Origin: an uncultured Eubacterium sp.
GTDB lineage: Bacteria; Bacillota; Clostridia; Lachnospirales; Lachnospiraceae
Direction of reading: 5' to 3'
Length of the DNA: 39,395 bases
Assembly (NCBI GenBank): GCA_937915825.1
Contig: CALGGT010000078.1
Coordinates: 1-39,395 of the forward strand
Part shown: piece by piece, positions 23,638 through 30,916 of the stretch
Numbering within the stretch: the stretch's first letter is position 1
How the letters are laid out: each line of letters opens with the position of its first letter
Made by a program: the position numbers and the translations under genes
Notes under the pieces: model-generated
What the model was told of the DNA's origin: nothing
The model's input: the letters and a program-made list of their open reading frames with translations, nothing else
Database searches by the model: none

Positions 23638-24383
23638 AAAAAAGCCGGATCCTATGGATTGATGTGGTACGGGGGTTGACCATTCTTAGTATGATCGCCT
23701 ATCATGGAATGTGGGATCTGATCCATTTTTATGGAAAAAACGTCCCCTGGTATGAGGGGATGATCGGCACTTTGTGGGAACAAAGCATTTGTTTTTCTTT
23801 TATTTTCCTGGCAGGCTTTTGTGTGGAAATGGACCGTAAGCCACTGATCCGGGGCCTGGAGGTACTGGGTTTTGGGTTTGTGATCACCGCCATTTCGGTG
23901 ATGTTAGGAGAGGACGCGAAGATACTTTTTGGGGTACTAACCCTATTGGGGTCTTGCATTCTTTTATGGATTCCGTTAAGATATATTTTGAAAAAGCTGC
24001 CAATGGTTTTGGGATTGACCGGAAGTGGTTTGTTATTTGTGCTGTGCTATGGGATTCCCAAAGGATTCCTGGGAATTATGAATTTCCCCCTGGTATGGCT
24101 CCCCCGGTTTTTGTATCGGGATTTGGGGACGACGTATGTGGGATTTTGTGCCGAGAATTTTTATTCGGCGGACTATTTTCCCCTGTTGCCCTGGATGTTC
24201 CTGTTTTTGTGCGGGACATTTCTGTATTTGCTTTTAGAAAAAAAGGAATCCCCCTTCCTTAAGCGAAGGGACGAAATTCCCAAAGGATTGGTTCCTTTAG
24301 CGTTTTTAGGGAGGCATTCATTATGGATTTATTTGCTGCACCAGCCGGTTTTATACGTGGTGCTGGCAGGGATCTGCAGATAG
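23628..24383 (+). CDS. DUF1624 / heparan-alpha-glucosaminide N-acetyltransferase-like membrane protein
   Basis: The 251-residue membrane protein begins RILWIDVVRGLTILSMIAYH, the hallmark of the DUF1624 (HGSNAT catalytic-like) family, and has about seven hydrophobic segments. The related human enzyme transfers acetyl groups across the lysosomal membrane to glucosamine ends. In bacteria an acyl transfer to surface sugars is suspected but not shown. The conserved histidine in AYHGMWDL is present. I chose the ATG at 23628 because the protein then starts at the family N-terminus; it overlaps the DJ-1 stop by 10 bases. A longer frame from 23448 runs over the DJ-1 gene and is not real. Confidence 0.83.
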   Translation: MHVKKSRILWIDVVRGLTILSMIAYHGMWDLIHFYGKNVPWYEGMIGTLWEQSICFSFIFLAGFCVEMDRKPLIRGLEVLGFGFVITAISVMLGEDAKILFGVLTLLGSCILLWIPLRYILKKLPMVLGLTGSGLLFVLCYGIPKGFLGIMNFPLVWLPRFLYRDLGTTYVGFCAENFYSADYFPLLPWMFLFLCGTFLYLLLEKKESPFLKRRDEIPKGLVPLAFLGRHSLWIYLLHQPVLYVVLAGICR

Positions 24384-24397
24384 GAATTGAGGAACAT

Positions 24398-24934
24398 ATG
24401 AAGATTTGGAAACATTTTGTAACCGTTACCCGCCATCGCAACATGGTGTTAAAACACTGCATTAAGGCGGGAATAATCTGGCAGGGGCTCCGGCATGACC
24501 TGTCAAAATATTCCCCTTCGGAATTTATTCCCGGGGCAAAGTTTTATCAGGGGACTTGCAGCCCCCAGGTGAAGGAACGGGAAGTTTACGGGTATTCGGA
24601 GGCTTGGATGCATCATCAGGGGCGGAATAAACATCATTTTGAATACTGGGTGGATTATGACCCGGTGGATCATGTGAGAAAACCTGTAAAAATGCCCCTT
24701 CGTTATGTGAAGGAAATGTTTTGCGACCGGGTTGCGGCCAGTAAGATCTATAACGGGAAGGATTACGAGCAAAGTCAGCCCTATGCTTATTATATGAGAG
24801 GGGTAAAGGCCAGAGAGATCCACCCGGAGACGGCAGCGCTTTTGGAGAAGATGCTTCGGATGTTAAAGGAAAAAGGAGAAGAGGAAACATTTCGATACAT
24901 TCGAAATTTGAAAGAGGAAGATTATGAATCGTAA
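24398..24934 (+). CDS. DUF5662 family protein
   Basis: The 178-residue soluble protein matches the DUF5662 family, common in Lachnospiraceae and sometimes misnamed catalase. The sequence has LRHDLSKYSPSEF at about 32-44 and a histidine-rich HHQGRNKHHFEYW at about 72-84. The HD pair and the cluster of histidines look like a metal-binding, HD-phosphohydrolase-like site, but the activity is unknown. GAGG lies 6 bases before the ATG at 24398. An upstream frame from 24323 overlaps the previous gene. The end overlaps the next gene by 11 bases. Confidence 0.85.
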   Translation: MKIWKHFVTVTRHRNMVLKHCIKAGIIWQGLRHDLSKYSPSEFIPGAKFYQGTCSPQVKEREVYGYSEAWMHHQGRNKHHFEYWVDYDPVDHVRKPVKMPLRYVKEMFCDRVAASKIYNGKDYEQSQPYAYYMRGVKAREIHPETAALLEKMLRMLKEKGEEETFRYIRNLKEEDYES

Positions 24935-25034
24935 GGTTATGAATCGTAAAACGACTACGAAAAGGATGAGTAGGAAGACGAATCGGAAAACGATTAATAG
25001 AAAGTTGAATCGGAGAACAATGAGTAGAAACCGA
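24924..25034 (+). repeat. Degenerate repeats encoding a basic N-terminus
   Basis: Short related units such as ATGAATCGTAA (24924 and 24939) and AATCGGA/AATAGAA recur across this stretch. They encode MNRK, NRK, SRK and NRR blocks. The array begins exactly at the gene junction and looks like local duplication captured into the reading frame. Confidence 0.55.
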
Positions 25035-26180
25035 ATGAGTAAGAAGGATCAAAGGATTTTTCGCGTGGTGGCTGCAAGCCTTGCCATCATGGTATTATCC
25101 GTATTGGTACTGTCAATGGTACAGAAACCGGAGAAAGTTAAGGCAGCGGAAGTTCACTCGGTATGGGTGTGTTTCTATGAATTTGATAAGATCGGACTGG
25201 CCAATGTCGATGAGACAACCTTTCGAGCCAATGCGAGAAAGATGTATACGAAGATGAAGGCTAAGGAGTGCAACACGGTGTATTTTCACGTTCGCGCCCA
25301 CGACGACGCGATCTGGCCCTCCACCGTATTTCCCTTTAGTGAATATATGGGGAAAACCATGCCGGATTACGATCCCTTGCAGATTTTGGTGGAAGAGGCG
25401 CATCGGCAGAAGATTTCCTTTCATGCCTGGATGAACCCGTATCGGAAGTCGTCGACGAAGGTGTTAAATCCCGGGAAAGCCTCTACCATAAACCGGGTTG
25501 TTGCAGCGGTGCGGGAAGTGGCGGAAGGTTATGATGTGGATGGAATCCACTTTGATGATTATTTCTATCCCAGCGGAAAATACGGGAATTTATCCGTCGC
25601 CACGAAGAAAAAGAATGTTAATAAAATGATCCGCAAGGTTTACAAGGTGGTAAAGGCTTCGTCTCCCTCCATGCAATTTGGGATCAGTCCGGCGGGAAAT
25701 GTGGAATATTGTCACAGCATCGGCGCGGATGTGGAACGTTGGATGAAGAAGAAGGGCTATATTGATTACATTGTGCCTCAGATCTATTGGTCCGATAACT
25801 ATAAAATGGGCGGAAAGAAAGTGAAGCTTTATACCAAACGGTTGAAACAGTGGAAATCCCTGAATAAGAAGAAGATTCCCATGTACATCGGTTTGGGATT
25901 GTACCGGGCACAGATGAGAGACTCTCAGGATTTAGGATGGAGACAGCGAAATAATAACCTTGTGTCTCAGGTGAAGCTTTTAAGAAATCAAAAAATGAAC
26001 GGTTATTCCCTGTTCAGCTATACCAGTATGTTCGGAAAGAAACAGAAAACGGAGATGAACAATCTGTTATCGTATATCCGGAATCAGAAAGCACCAAAAA
26101 CAGAAACAGCGGATACCGAAACACCGAAGGTGGAAACGGCTGAAGTTACGGCCACCGGCGCATCGGTGGAACGTTCATAA
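24924..26180 (+). CDS. Secreted or membrane-anchored glycoside hydrolase-like protein (GHL10/DUF187)
   Basis: This 418-residue protein has an unusual basic N-terminus of about 45 residues built from NRK/SRK-like repeats. One hydrophobic segment follows (about 47-64), then a glycosyl-hydrolase-like TIM barrel. Barrel marks are SVWVCFYEFDKIGL, CNTVYFHVRAHDDAIWPS, ISFHAWMNPYR and YDVDGIHFDDYFYP, all typical of GHL10 (YngK-like) proteins linked to cell-wall sugars. GAGGAAG lies 6 bases before the ATG at 24924, which overlaps the previous stop. Internal ATGs at 25020 and 25035 would remove the repeat region and also give a good signal anchor. The tail is Thr/Glu-rich. Confidence 0.82.
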   Translation: MNRKVMNRKTTTKRMSRKTNRKTINRKLNRRTMSRNRMSKKDQRIFRVVAASLAIMVLSVLVLSMVQKPEKVKAAEVHSVWVCFYEFDKIGLANVDETTFRANARKMYTKMKAKECNTVYFHVRAHDDAIWPSTVFPFSEYMGKTMPDYDPLQILVEEAHRQKISFHAWMNPYRKSSTKVLNPGKASTINRVVAAVREVAEGYDVDGIHFDDYFYPSGKYGNLSVATKKKNVNKMIRKVYKVVKASSPSMQFGISPAGNVEYCHSIGADVERWMKKKGYIDYIVPQIYWSDNYKMGGKKVKLYTKRLKQWKSLNKKKIPMYIGLGLYRAQMRDSQDLGWRQRNNNLVSQVKLLRNQKMNGYSLFSYTSMFGKKQKTEMNNLLSYIRNQKAPKTETADTETPKVETAEVTATGASVERS

Positions 26181-26192
26181 GGAGGAATTTGA

Positions 26193-26897
26193 ATGGGAAT
26201 TTGGCTGATTGCGATAGGACTGCTGTTAACCGGCATTGATACTAGATTTGGAAGTCACTGGTTTTACCCGGAGTTTCATACCGATGGATCGGTGGGACAA
26301 TTTGATCTGAGTCCGTCCATTCAAACCTATACCATAGATCATATTTTAGGAAAATTTGTGCGGATCGATGTACTTCCCGACGCCCTGGGAGGGATCCTGA
26401 TCCTGATCGGGATTCTCCTTCTGTTACGTTATAACCGGCAATATTGGTATGGATTCGTTCTGGCTGTGATCATGATCGTGTTCAGTGTCTTATTAAGAAC
26501 CTGCGGGTTTATTGAGCAGGGACCGAAACTGGTGATCTGGGTGCTGGTTTGCTACGGTGGTCAGTTTCTCACTGAAATCTTCATGGAATATTTTACCATA
26601 TATGCGACGGCGGGAATTACCGATGTAATGGTGAATCAGGCCTTTAATACAAGGATGTTGTTTGCCTGGTGGATCTCCGCCATTTGCCGCGGGTTTATGA
26701 CCGGTCTGGATTTTGTAGGACATTTACAAGTAAGCCATGTGTATTACGTGGTCAATGTGTTGGCGATCCTATTCTATGTTTTCTACCTGATCCGCTCCCG
26801 AGAATTTGTGGGACAATGTGAGCCTACCAAGATCAGTGTTCGAAGAAAAAGAGACAAACGTCATGCTTCCGATGACGATCGAAAGATGTCCTTTTAG
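26193..26897 (+). CDS. Multi-pass membrane protein of unknown function
   Basis: I do not recognise the family. The 234-residue protein has about six hydrophobic segments (near 3-15, 63-80, 86-103, 112-130, 153-170 and 180-197). After the last of them comes a charged, Arg/Lys-rich cytoplasmic tail. An extracellular-looking stretch after the first segment contains FGSHWFYPEFHTDGSVGQFD. GGAGG lies before the ATG, only 12 bases after the preceding stop. It is the last gene of the murI operon, and a very strong terminator follows. Confidence 0.72.
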   Translation: MGIWLIAIGLLLTGIDTRFGSHWFYPEFHTDGSVGQFDLSPSIQTYTIDHILGKFVRIDVLPDALGGILILIGILLLLRYNRQYWYGFVLAVIMIVFSVLLRTCGFIEQGPKLVIWVLVCYGGQFLTEIFMEYFTIYATAGITDVMVNQAFNTRMLFAWWISAICRGFMTGLDFVGHLQVSHVYYVVNVLAILFYVFYLIRSREFVGQCEPTKISVRRKRDKRHASDDDRKMSF

Positions 26898-26940
26898 CTC
26901 GTATTTCATACGTAAATTTTCGTGCTTCATACGTATAAAA

Positions 26941-26983
26941 AAAGTCTTATTTTCCCTTTATTACAGGGAAAATAAGACTTTTC
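26941..26983 (+). terminator. Strong intrinsic terminator of the murI operon
   Basis: A perfect 17-bp stem joins 26941-26957 (AAAGTCTTATTTTCCCT) to 26965-26981 with a 7-base loop. The stem ends in a T run (26979-26982). Its A-rich left arm would also give a T tract on the other strand. Confidence 0.9.
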
Positions 26984-27042
26984 TTATTCTCAGATCCTGT
27001 GATTTTTAACAAGATCAGAAGACCTTTTTGTGCACATTGTGC

Positions 27043-27118
27043 ATTGAGAAAATTGAGAAAATATGTTAGTTTAATGTTAGCGTAATTTTAGAGTGATTTA
27101 AGCATGGTTTTAGCGTAG
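27043..27118 (+). repeat. Tandem repeat array upstream of the 27-31 kb operon
   Basis: Two exact 9-base units ATTGAGAAA lie at 27043-27060. Five 11-base units follow at 27064-27118: TGTTAGTTTAA, TGTTAGCGTAA, TTTTAGAGTGA, TTTAAGCATGG and TTTTAGCGTAG. In the five units, positions 1, 3, 5, 6 and 9 are invariant. The 11-base period is about one DNA helical turn. A possible -10 box TAGAAT overlaps the array end at 27116-27121, with only a weak -35 (GTGATT at 27093). The array therefore lies where an activator or repressor would bind. The rest of the 26984-27147 gap shows no gene. Confidence 0.8.
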
Positions 27119-27147
27119 AATCGCGTATAAGAAAGGCGGTGGGAAGG

Positions 27148-27963
27148 ATGGTCCTTGCTTTTTGGAGTAATTATCCCGGAAGAAGTGGTGTAACAACCAA
27201 TCTTTCTTCCTTAGGGGTGATCAAGTCGTATTGGGATGAGGATTCGAAGGTGTTATTAATGGAGAATCACCGGAACGTGGTGGAATTGGGTCATATTTTT
27301 TCCCCGAACCACAATTATGAAACGGGAAGAGATTCTCTCTATGAAAAAAACGGGTGGTCGGATTTTCTGAATCGGGGAAGTTCTCCCTATCTTTACAGTT
27401 TTCAATTGATTTCCAATAAATTATTTTATATGCCCATGGGAAACCACAATCCGGATCTGGTGGAACTCCAATTATTGGAATCGGCGGAGCATCTTTTGGA
27501 ATTATTTTCGCACTATTTTTCGGATATTTGGATCGATCTGTCTGCGACGAATCGTGTCAGTACCAGGAAGATTTTAGATCTGGCGGATTGCGTGGTTGTT
27601 AATTTATCTCAGAATCTTCAGCAGATTGATGATTTTTTCAGGAATTATTCCAATGTAAAGAATAAGGCGTTTTACATTCTGGGAAATTATGAAAAGGACT
27701 CTTGTATTACCGAGGAATGGCTGCGGAACCAATTTCGGATCCCGGAAGAACAAATGGGGGTGATCTGTCACAACCGGGCCTTGGCGGATGCCTGTGGAAA
27801 AGGGCGATTGCTGCCGTTTCTATACGAGGGATATGCAAAAGAAAAGAAGAATGAACACTATGAAAGCTTTCTGGAATTAACGAAGACATACCACAAAATG
27901 GAACAGGAAATCAGTAAGCGAAAATGGAAAAGTAGAATTAGGAGGAGTCAAATTGCGATGTAG
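27148..27963 (+). CDS. MinD/TadZ-like P-loop protein lacking Walker lysines
   Basis: The 271-residue soluble protein opens with VLAFWSNYPGRSGVTTNLSSLG. This has the placement and flow of a deviant Walker A of ParA/MinD/CpaE proteins, but both usual lysines are absent (P10 and V15 in their places). Later features fit the fold: VLLMENH in place of the switch, FSDIWIDLSAT as the strand ending in Asp, and CVVVNLSQNLQQIDDFF. A TadZ/CpaE-type role in placing a pilus or secretion machine is the best guess, because the downstream genes include a membrane protein of TadB/TadC-like topology. The ATG at 27148 follows GAAAGG; a GTG at 27139 is possible. It overlaps the next gene by 11 bases. Confidence 0.65.
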   Translation: MVLAFWSNYPGRSGVTTNLSSLGVIKSYWDEDSKVLLMENHRNVVELGHIFSPNHNYETGRDSLYEKNGWSDFLNRGSSPYLYSFQLISNKLFYMPMGNHNPDLVELQLLESAEHLLELFSHYFSDIWIDLSATNRVSTRKILDLADCVVVNLSQNLQQIDDFFRNYSNVKNKAFYILGNYEKDSCITEEWLRNQFRIPEEQMGVICHNRALADACGKGRLLPFLYEGYAKEKKNEHYESFLELTKTYHKMEQEISKRKWKSRIRRSQIAM

Positions 27964-29359
27964 AAAAGTGCTTTCTTTTTTGGTAGCGATGTCCTTGGTC
28001 CTGGGGGTAAGGATGCTGCAAACAGATGGGGATGCCGGGATCTGTGCCGTGGAAAAGATCATAAGTGTAGAGGAACTGGAGGATTTTTTGGAAAAAGAGG
28101 GGGAGGGAATGGCTGCTCTGGGAGATTCCTTTCTCTTAGAGAAACCCTTATATGTAAAGGGGAAGAAGGTTTTATTAGGCGGTGGTCACTTTCTGAAAAA
28201 GAAACGTGGGAAGGAAACCGGGAAATTCCCACTGCTGCAGGTGAATGCCGGGGAGTTATATCTGAAGGATGTGGAGTTGAATGGTGGTGTAAAGCAGAAT
28301 AGCTCGCAAAGGGGAGGAGCCGGACCTTTGTTGGAGATCCATAAGGGGAAAGCCTGTTTGGATGGGGGAACCAGACTTCAGGATAATTATCTGTTTCAGA
28401 GACAGGGCGTGGGCGGCGGCGTGCATATCTTAGCCGGAGGAACCCTGATCATGAAAGAAGGAAGTGTGATTCAGAACAATTACACGGAAGAATCTGGCAG
28501 CGGGATTCGCATCGAGAAAGGTGGAGTTGCTTATCTATCCGGAAAGGTGCAGAGTTGTGTGGTAAAAGGAGCGGTTGGCGGAGCCATAGTAAATTACGGA
28601 ACCCTGCTGTTGGAAGGAGGAGAGATTTGTAACAATGTTACGTATGGAGATCGCTCTCTGGCAGGTGGCATTGTAAATTATGGAAAGATAGCGGGAAATA
28701 AGGGGAAGATCCGGGGAAACTACGCAGCGAGCGCCCGGGATATTTTCAATGGACCGGAAGGTGAGATATATTGGAAAGAGGGCATCCGAAAGGAAAATGG
28801 AAAGAAAACCCGGACCATCCGTTCCGAAGGGAAGTTTCAATTCAAGGAAGGAATGCTCCGGGAAGAGAGGACGGAGGCCAAGACGGTTAAGAAAAAGGAT
28901 GTTAAAAAATCTCAGAATGAAAAGATCAAAAAGAAAGATCAAAAAAAGATTGGGATGAAGGAGAAACAGAAGGATGTGGAGAAGAATAAGAAGGAGGAAG
29001 GAATCTCAACGTTTTTTGCGACGCCCTGGGAGGAAAAGGGAAATCCCAAAGAGACGCTTCCTACGTCTTCGCCACAGCCGTCTCACCCGAAGGAGACCAT
29101 TGAAAAGAGAATGGAAGAGCCGACGAAAGAAGAGGAAAGAAGGACCATCTTTCTTACGGAAGAAGAAGCGAAAGCCAGGGGTCTCAGGATGACCGATACC
29201 GGGGGGATGGATACAGGAGAGATGGATATTCAGGAGGAATATACGCTTTCCCCGGATCATTTGAGGGGGAGTGTCGCGTGGATGAAAGATCAGGATCAGG
29301 TTCTTAGTGAGAAAACGTATCAAAAATATTGGGATTTTTTTGAGCGATTTAAAGAATAA
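27953..29359 (+). CDS. Secreted beta-helix-like protein with a long Lys/Glu-rich tail
   Basis: The 468-residue protein starts with a signal peptide (about 1-30). From residue 50 to 260 it has repeating GG-rich turns such as GGGVHILAGGTLIMKEGSVIQ, GGAIVNYGTLLLEGGEI and GGIVNYGKIAGNKG. These are typical of right-handed parallel beta-helices seen in adhesins and polysaccharide-acting proteins. Residues about 275-410 are low-complexity Lys/Glu/Pro, and the end is more ordered. No anchor is seen. The start is TTG at 27953, supported by GGAGGAG 5 bases upstream and by the overlap with the previous gene. Function unknown; perhaps an extracellular adhesin or structural part of the same machine. Confidence 0.68.
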   Translation: MRCRKVLSFLVAMSLVLGVRMLQTDGDAGICAVEKIISVEELEDFLEKEGEGMAALGDSFLLEKPLYVKGKKVLLGGGHFLKKKRGKETGKFPLLQVNAGELYLKDVELNGGVKQNSSQRGGAGPLLEIHKGKACLDGGTRLQDNYLFQRQGVGGGVHILAGGTLIMKEGSVIQNNYTEESGSGIRIEKGGVAYLSGKVQSCVVKGAVGGAIVNYGTLLLEGGEICNNVTYGDRSLAGGIVNYGKIAGNKGKIRGNYAASARDIFNGPEGEIYWKEGIRKENGKKTRTIRSEGKFQFKEGMLREERTEAKTVKKKDVKKSQNEKIKKKDQKKIGMKEKQKDVEKNKKEEGISTFFATPWEEKGNPKETLPTSSPQPSHPKETIEKRMEEPTKEEERRTIFLTEEEAKARGLRMTDTGGMDTGEMDIQEEYTLSPDHLRGSVAWMKDQDQVLSEKTYQKYWDFFERFKE

Positions 29360-29380
29360 AGGAAAGGTTTGTTGTTTTGT

Positions 29381-30484
29381 ATGGCTGGAGTGGGATATGA
29401 TTTGCATTTGTGGGGGTGCTTGATTCTAACGCCCCTAGGTATCTTCGTTTTACTACGATTGCGAAAGATTCAAAAAAAGGAGAAAGAAGAAGCGCAAAAA
29501 TCCCTGGAAAATGATGATTACATCCGGGCACTCGCTTTCTTGTTACGTTGTGAAAATAAGGCAGATAAGGTTCTGGAGGACCTGATGAAATGGTGGAAGA
29601 ATAAGGGGAAGGAGGGATACCGTACGCTGCAAAAAGCAGATCAGCTCCTACATGCGTCCCCGGGGGAACCGGATGATTGGACGGTTATGGAGATCGTAAA
29701 GACCTTGGAAAGCTGCTTTTCTTCTTCTCTTGTGAAAAGACTTCATCGAAGGATCCGCAAGGAACATCTTTTCAGTAAAGACCTTACCGAACATCAGATT
29801 CTCTGGAAAGAGTTACAGATCCATGAGGAACGGCGAGAAGAAAAGGTGAGAAAAAGAAGAAGGGAATACAGAGAAAGTCTGATCCTATATGGAATATCCT
29901 TGGGAATCATGGGGATCACGCCCTTGGTTCAATGGTTCGGGGTTCAATTGAAGATGACCGGGAGTTTGTCCTATCAAATGATCACAACGTCGGTTCTTGC
30001 AGTGGCGACTGTTGCTTTATGGCGATGGTGGGAACGGATTTGGAAAGCCGGACGGGGCAAAGTGACGGGGGAAGAGGACTTTTTTCCGGAATTGTTGGAG
30101 CGAATGAAAGATAACCCCCTTTTCTATGCCGTGAAAGACATGGAGAATGTGCCGGACTCCTTGTTGCTTGTATCCCAGCAAGCTATGGATCTGCCGGGGG
30201 AACCGGAACTTTTTATTCGGTGGGGTCAGGAGTTAAAAAGCAGGGATAGTTTTCAAATGGGGCTTTGGTTGTATTTTCTCAATGAGTTAGAGGAAGGGGA
30301 GCGAAGAACATGGATTTCCTTTCTGCAGGAGGAATATTTTGAAATCGATGATAAGAAAAAAAGAAACCGATTTCAAAGGGAGTTGGATCGTTATATTTAT
30401 CTGAAATATGCCCCTCTTTTTTTAGCTGTGGGGAAAGTGTCGCTGGATCTGGGATTGTATCTGTATGTTTTTTGTAATTGGTAG
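29381..30484 (+). CDS. Membrane protein with TadB/TadC-like topology, family unclear
   Basis: The 367-residue protein has a hydrophobic segment near residues 8-26 and a cytoplasmic, charged, helical region of about 140 residues. Then comes a membrane hairpin (about 165-215), a second helical cytoplasmic region of about 120 residues and a last segment at about 342-365. This spacing resembles the type II secretion F / TadB-TadC group, but no diagnostic motif is clear, so this is a topology-based guess. AAAGG lies 13 bases before the ATG at 29381; TTG codons at 29369 and 29372 are alternative starts. The operon context is MinD-like, beta-helix protein, this gene, then a small single-pass protein. 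Confidence 0.55.
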   Translation: MAGVGYDLHLWGCLILTPLGIFVLLRLRKIQKKEKEEAQKSLENDDYIRALAFLLRCENKADKVLEDLMKWWKNKGKEGYRTLQKADQLLHASPGEPDDWTVMEIVKTLESCFSSSLVKRLHRRIRKEHLFSKDLTEHQILWKELQIHEERREEKVRKRRREYRESLILYGISLGIMGITPLVQWFGVQLKMTGSLSYQMITTSVLAVATVALWRWWERIWKAGRGKVTGEEDFFPELLERMKDNPLFYAVKDMENVPDSLLLVSQQAMDLPGEPELFIRWGQELKSRDSFQMGLWLYFLNELEEGERRTWISFLQEEYFEIDDKKKRNRFQRELDRYIYLKYAPLFLAVGKVSLDLGLYLYVFCNW

Positions 30485-30493
30485 GAGGGGAGT

Positions 30494-30865
30494 TTGAGGA
30501 AAGTATTGGGTCTTACGATTGGAGTTGTGGGAATTTTATGGGGAATCGTGTATGCATTTTTTTACTATATGACCCGGGAAGAATGTGATCGGTACCGGAG
30601 TGAACTGGAACAGAATTTATCGTTTGCCTGTGTAAAAACGGTAATGGCCCTTACGGAAACGCCGGAGGTGACTTACGGGAAGACGGTGATGTTAGAGCAA
30701 ATGATCTTAAGAAGTGAAGAAGAAGGGCTGCCCCTGACCATAAGGATCCGGGAAGTGGATCCGGAAAAACAGATCCTGGATGTGGAGGGGGAAGTTTCTT
30801 ATGAGATCTTGCGGGGAAAGAGGAAGAAGGAAACGGTAAGAAAGATCGTAACCTGGCAATCGTAA
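30494..30865 (+). CDS. Small single-pass membrane protein, possibly pilin- or TadE-like
   Basis: This 123-residue protein has one N-terminal hydrophobic segment (about 5-26) and a soluble domain of about 95 residues rich in beta-type alternation. It resembles the shape of TadE-like minor pilins or small anchored accessory proteins, but no motif proves this. The start is TTG at 30494, supported by GGAGGGG directly upstream and the 9-base gap after the preceding stop. It is the last gene of the four-gene operon. The hairpin that follows at 30878 is oriented for the opposite strand. Confidence 0.6.
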   Translation: MRKVLGLTIGVVGILWGIVYAFFYYMTREECDRYRSELEQNLSFACVKTVMALTETPEVTYGKTVMLEQMILRSEEEGLPLTIRIREVDPEKQILDVEGEVSYEILRGKRKKETVRKIVTWQS

Positions 30866-30870
30866 CACAC

Positions 30871-30907
30871 AAAAAAACATGCATGAAAGGAATGTCTTTC
30901 ATGCATG
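30871..30907 (-). terminator. Intrinsic terminator of the CorC/HlyC-type gene
   Basis: A perfect 12-bp stem joins CATGCATGAAAG (30878-30889) to CTTTCATGCATG (30896-30907) with a 6-base loop. On the minus strand seven T residues follow (30877-30871). Confidence 0.9.
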
Positions 30908-30916
30908 AAAATGGTT

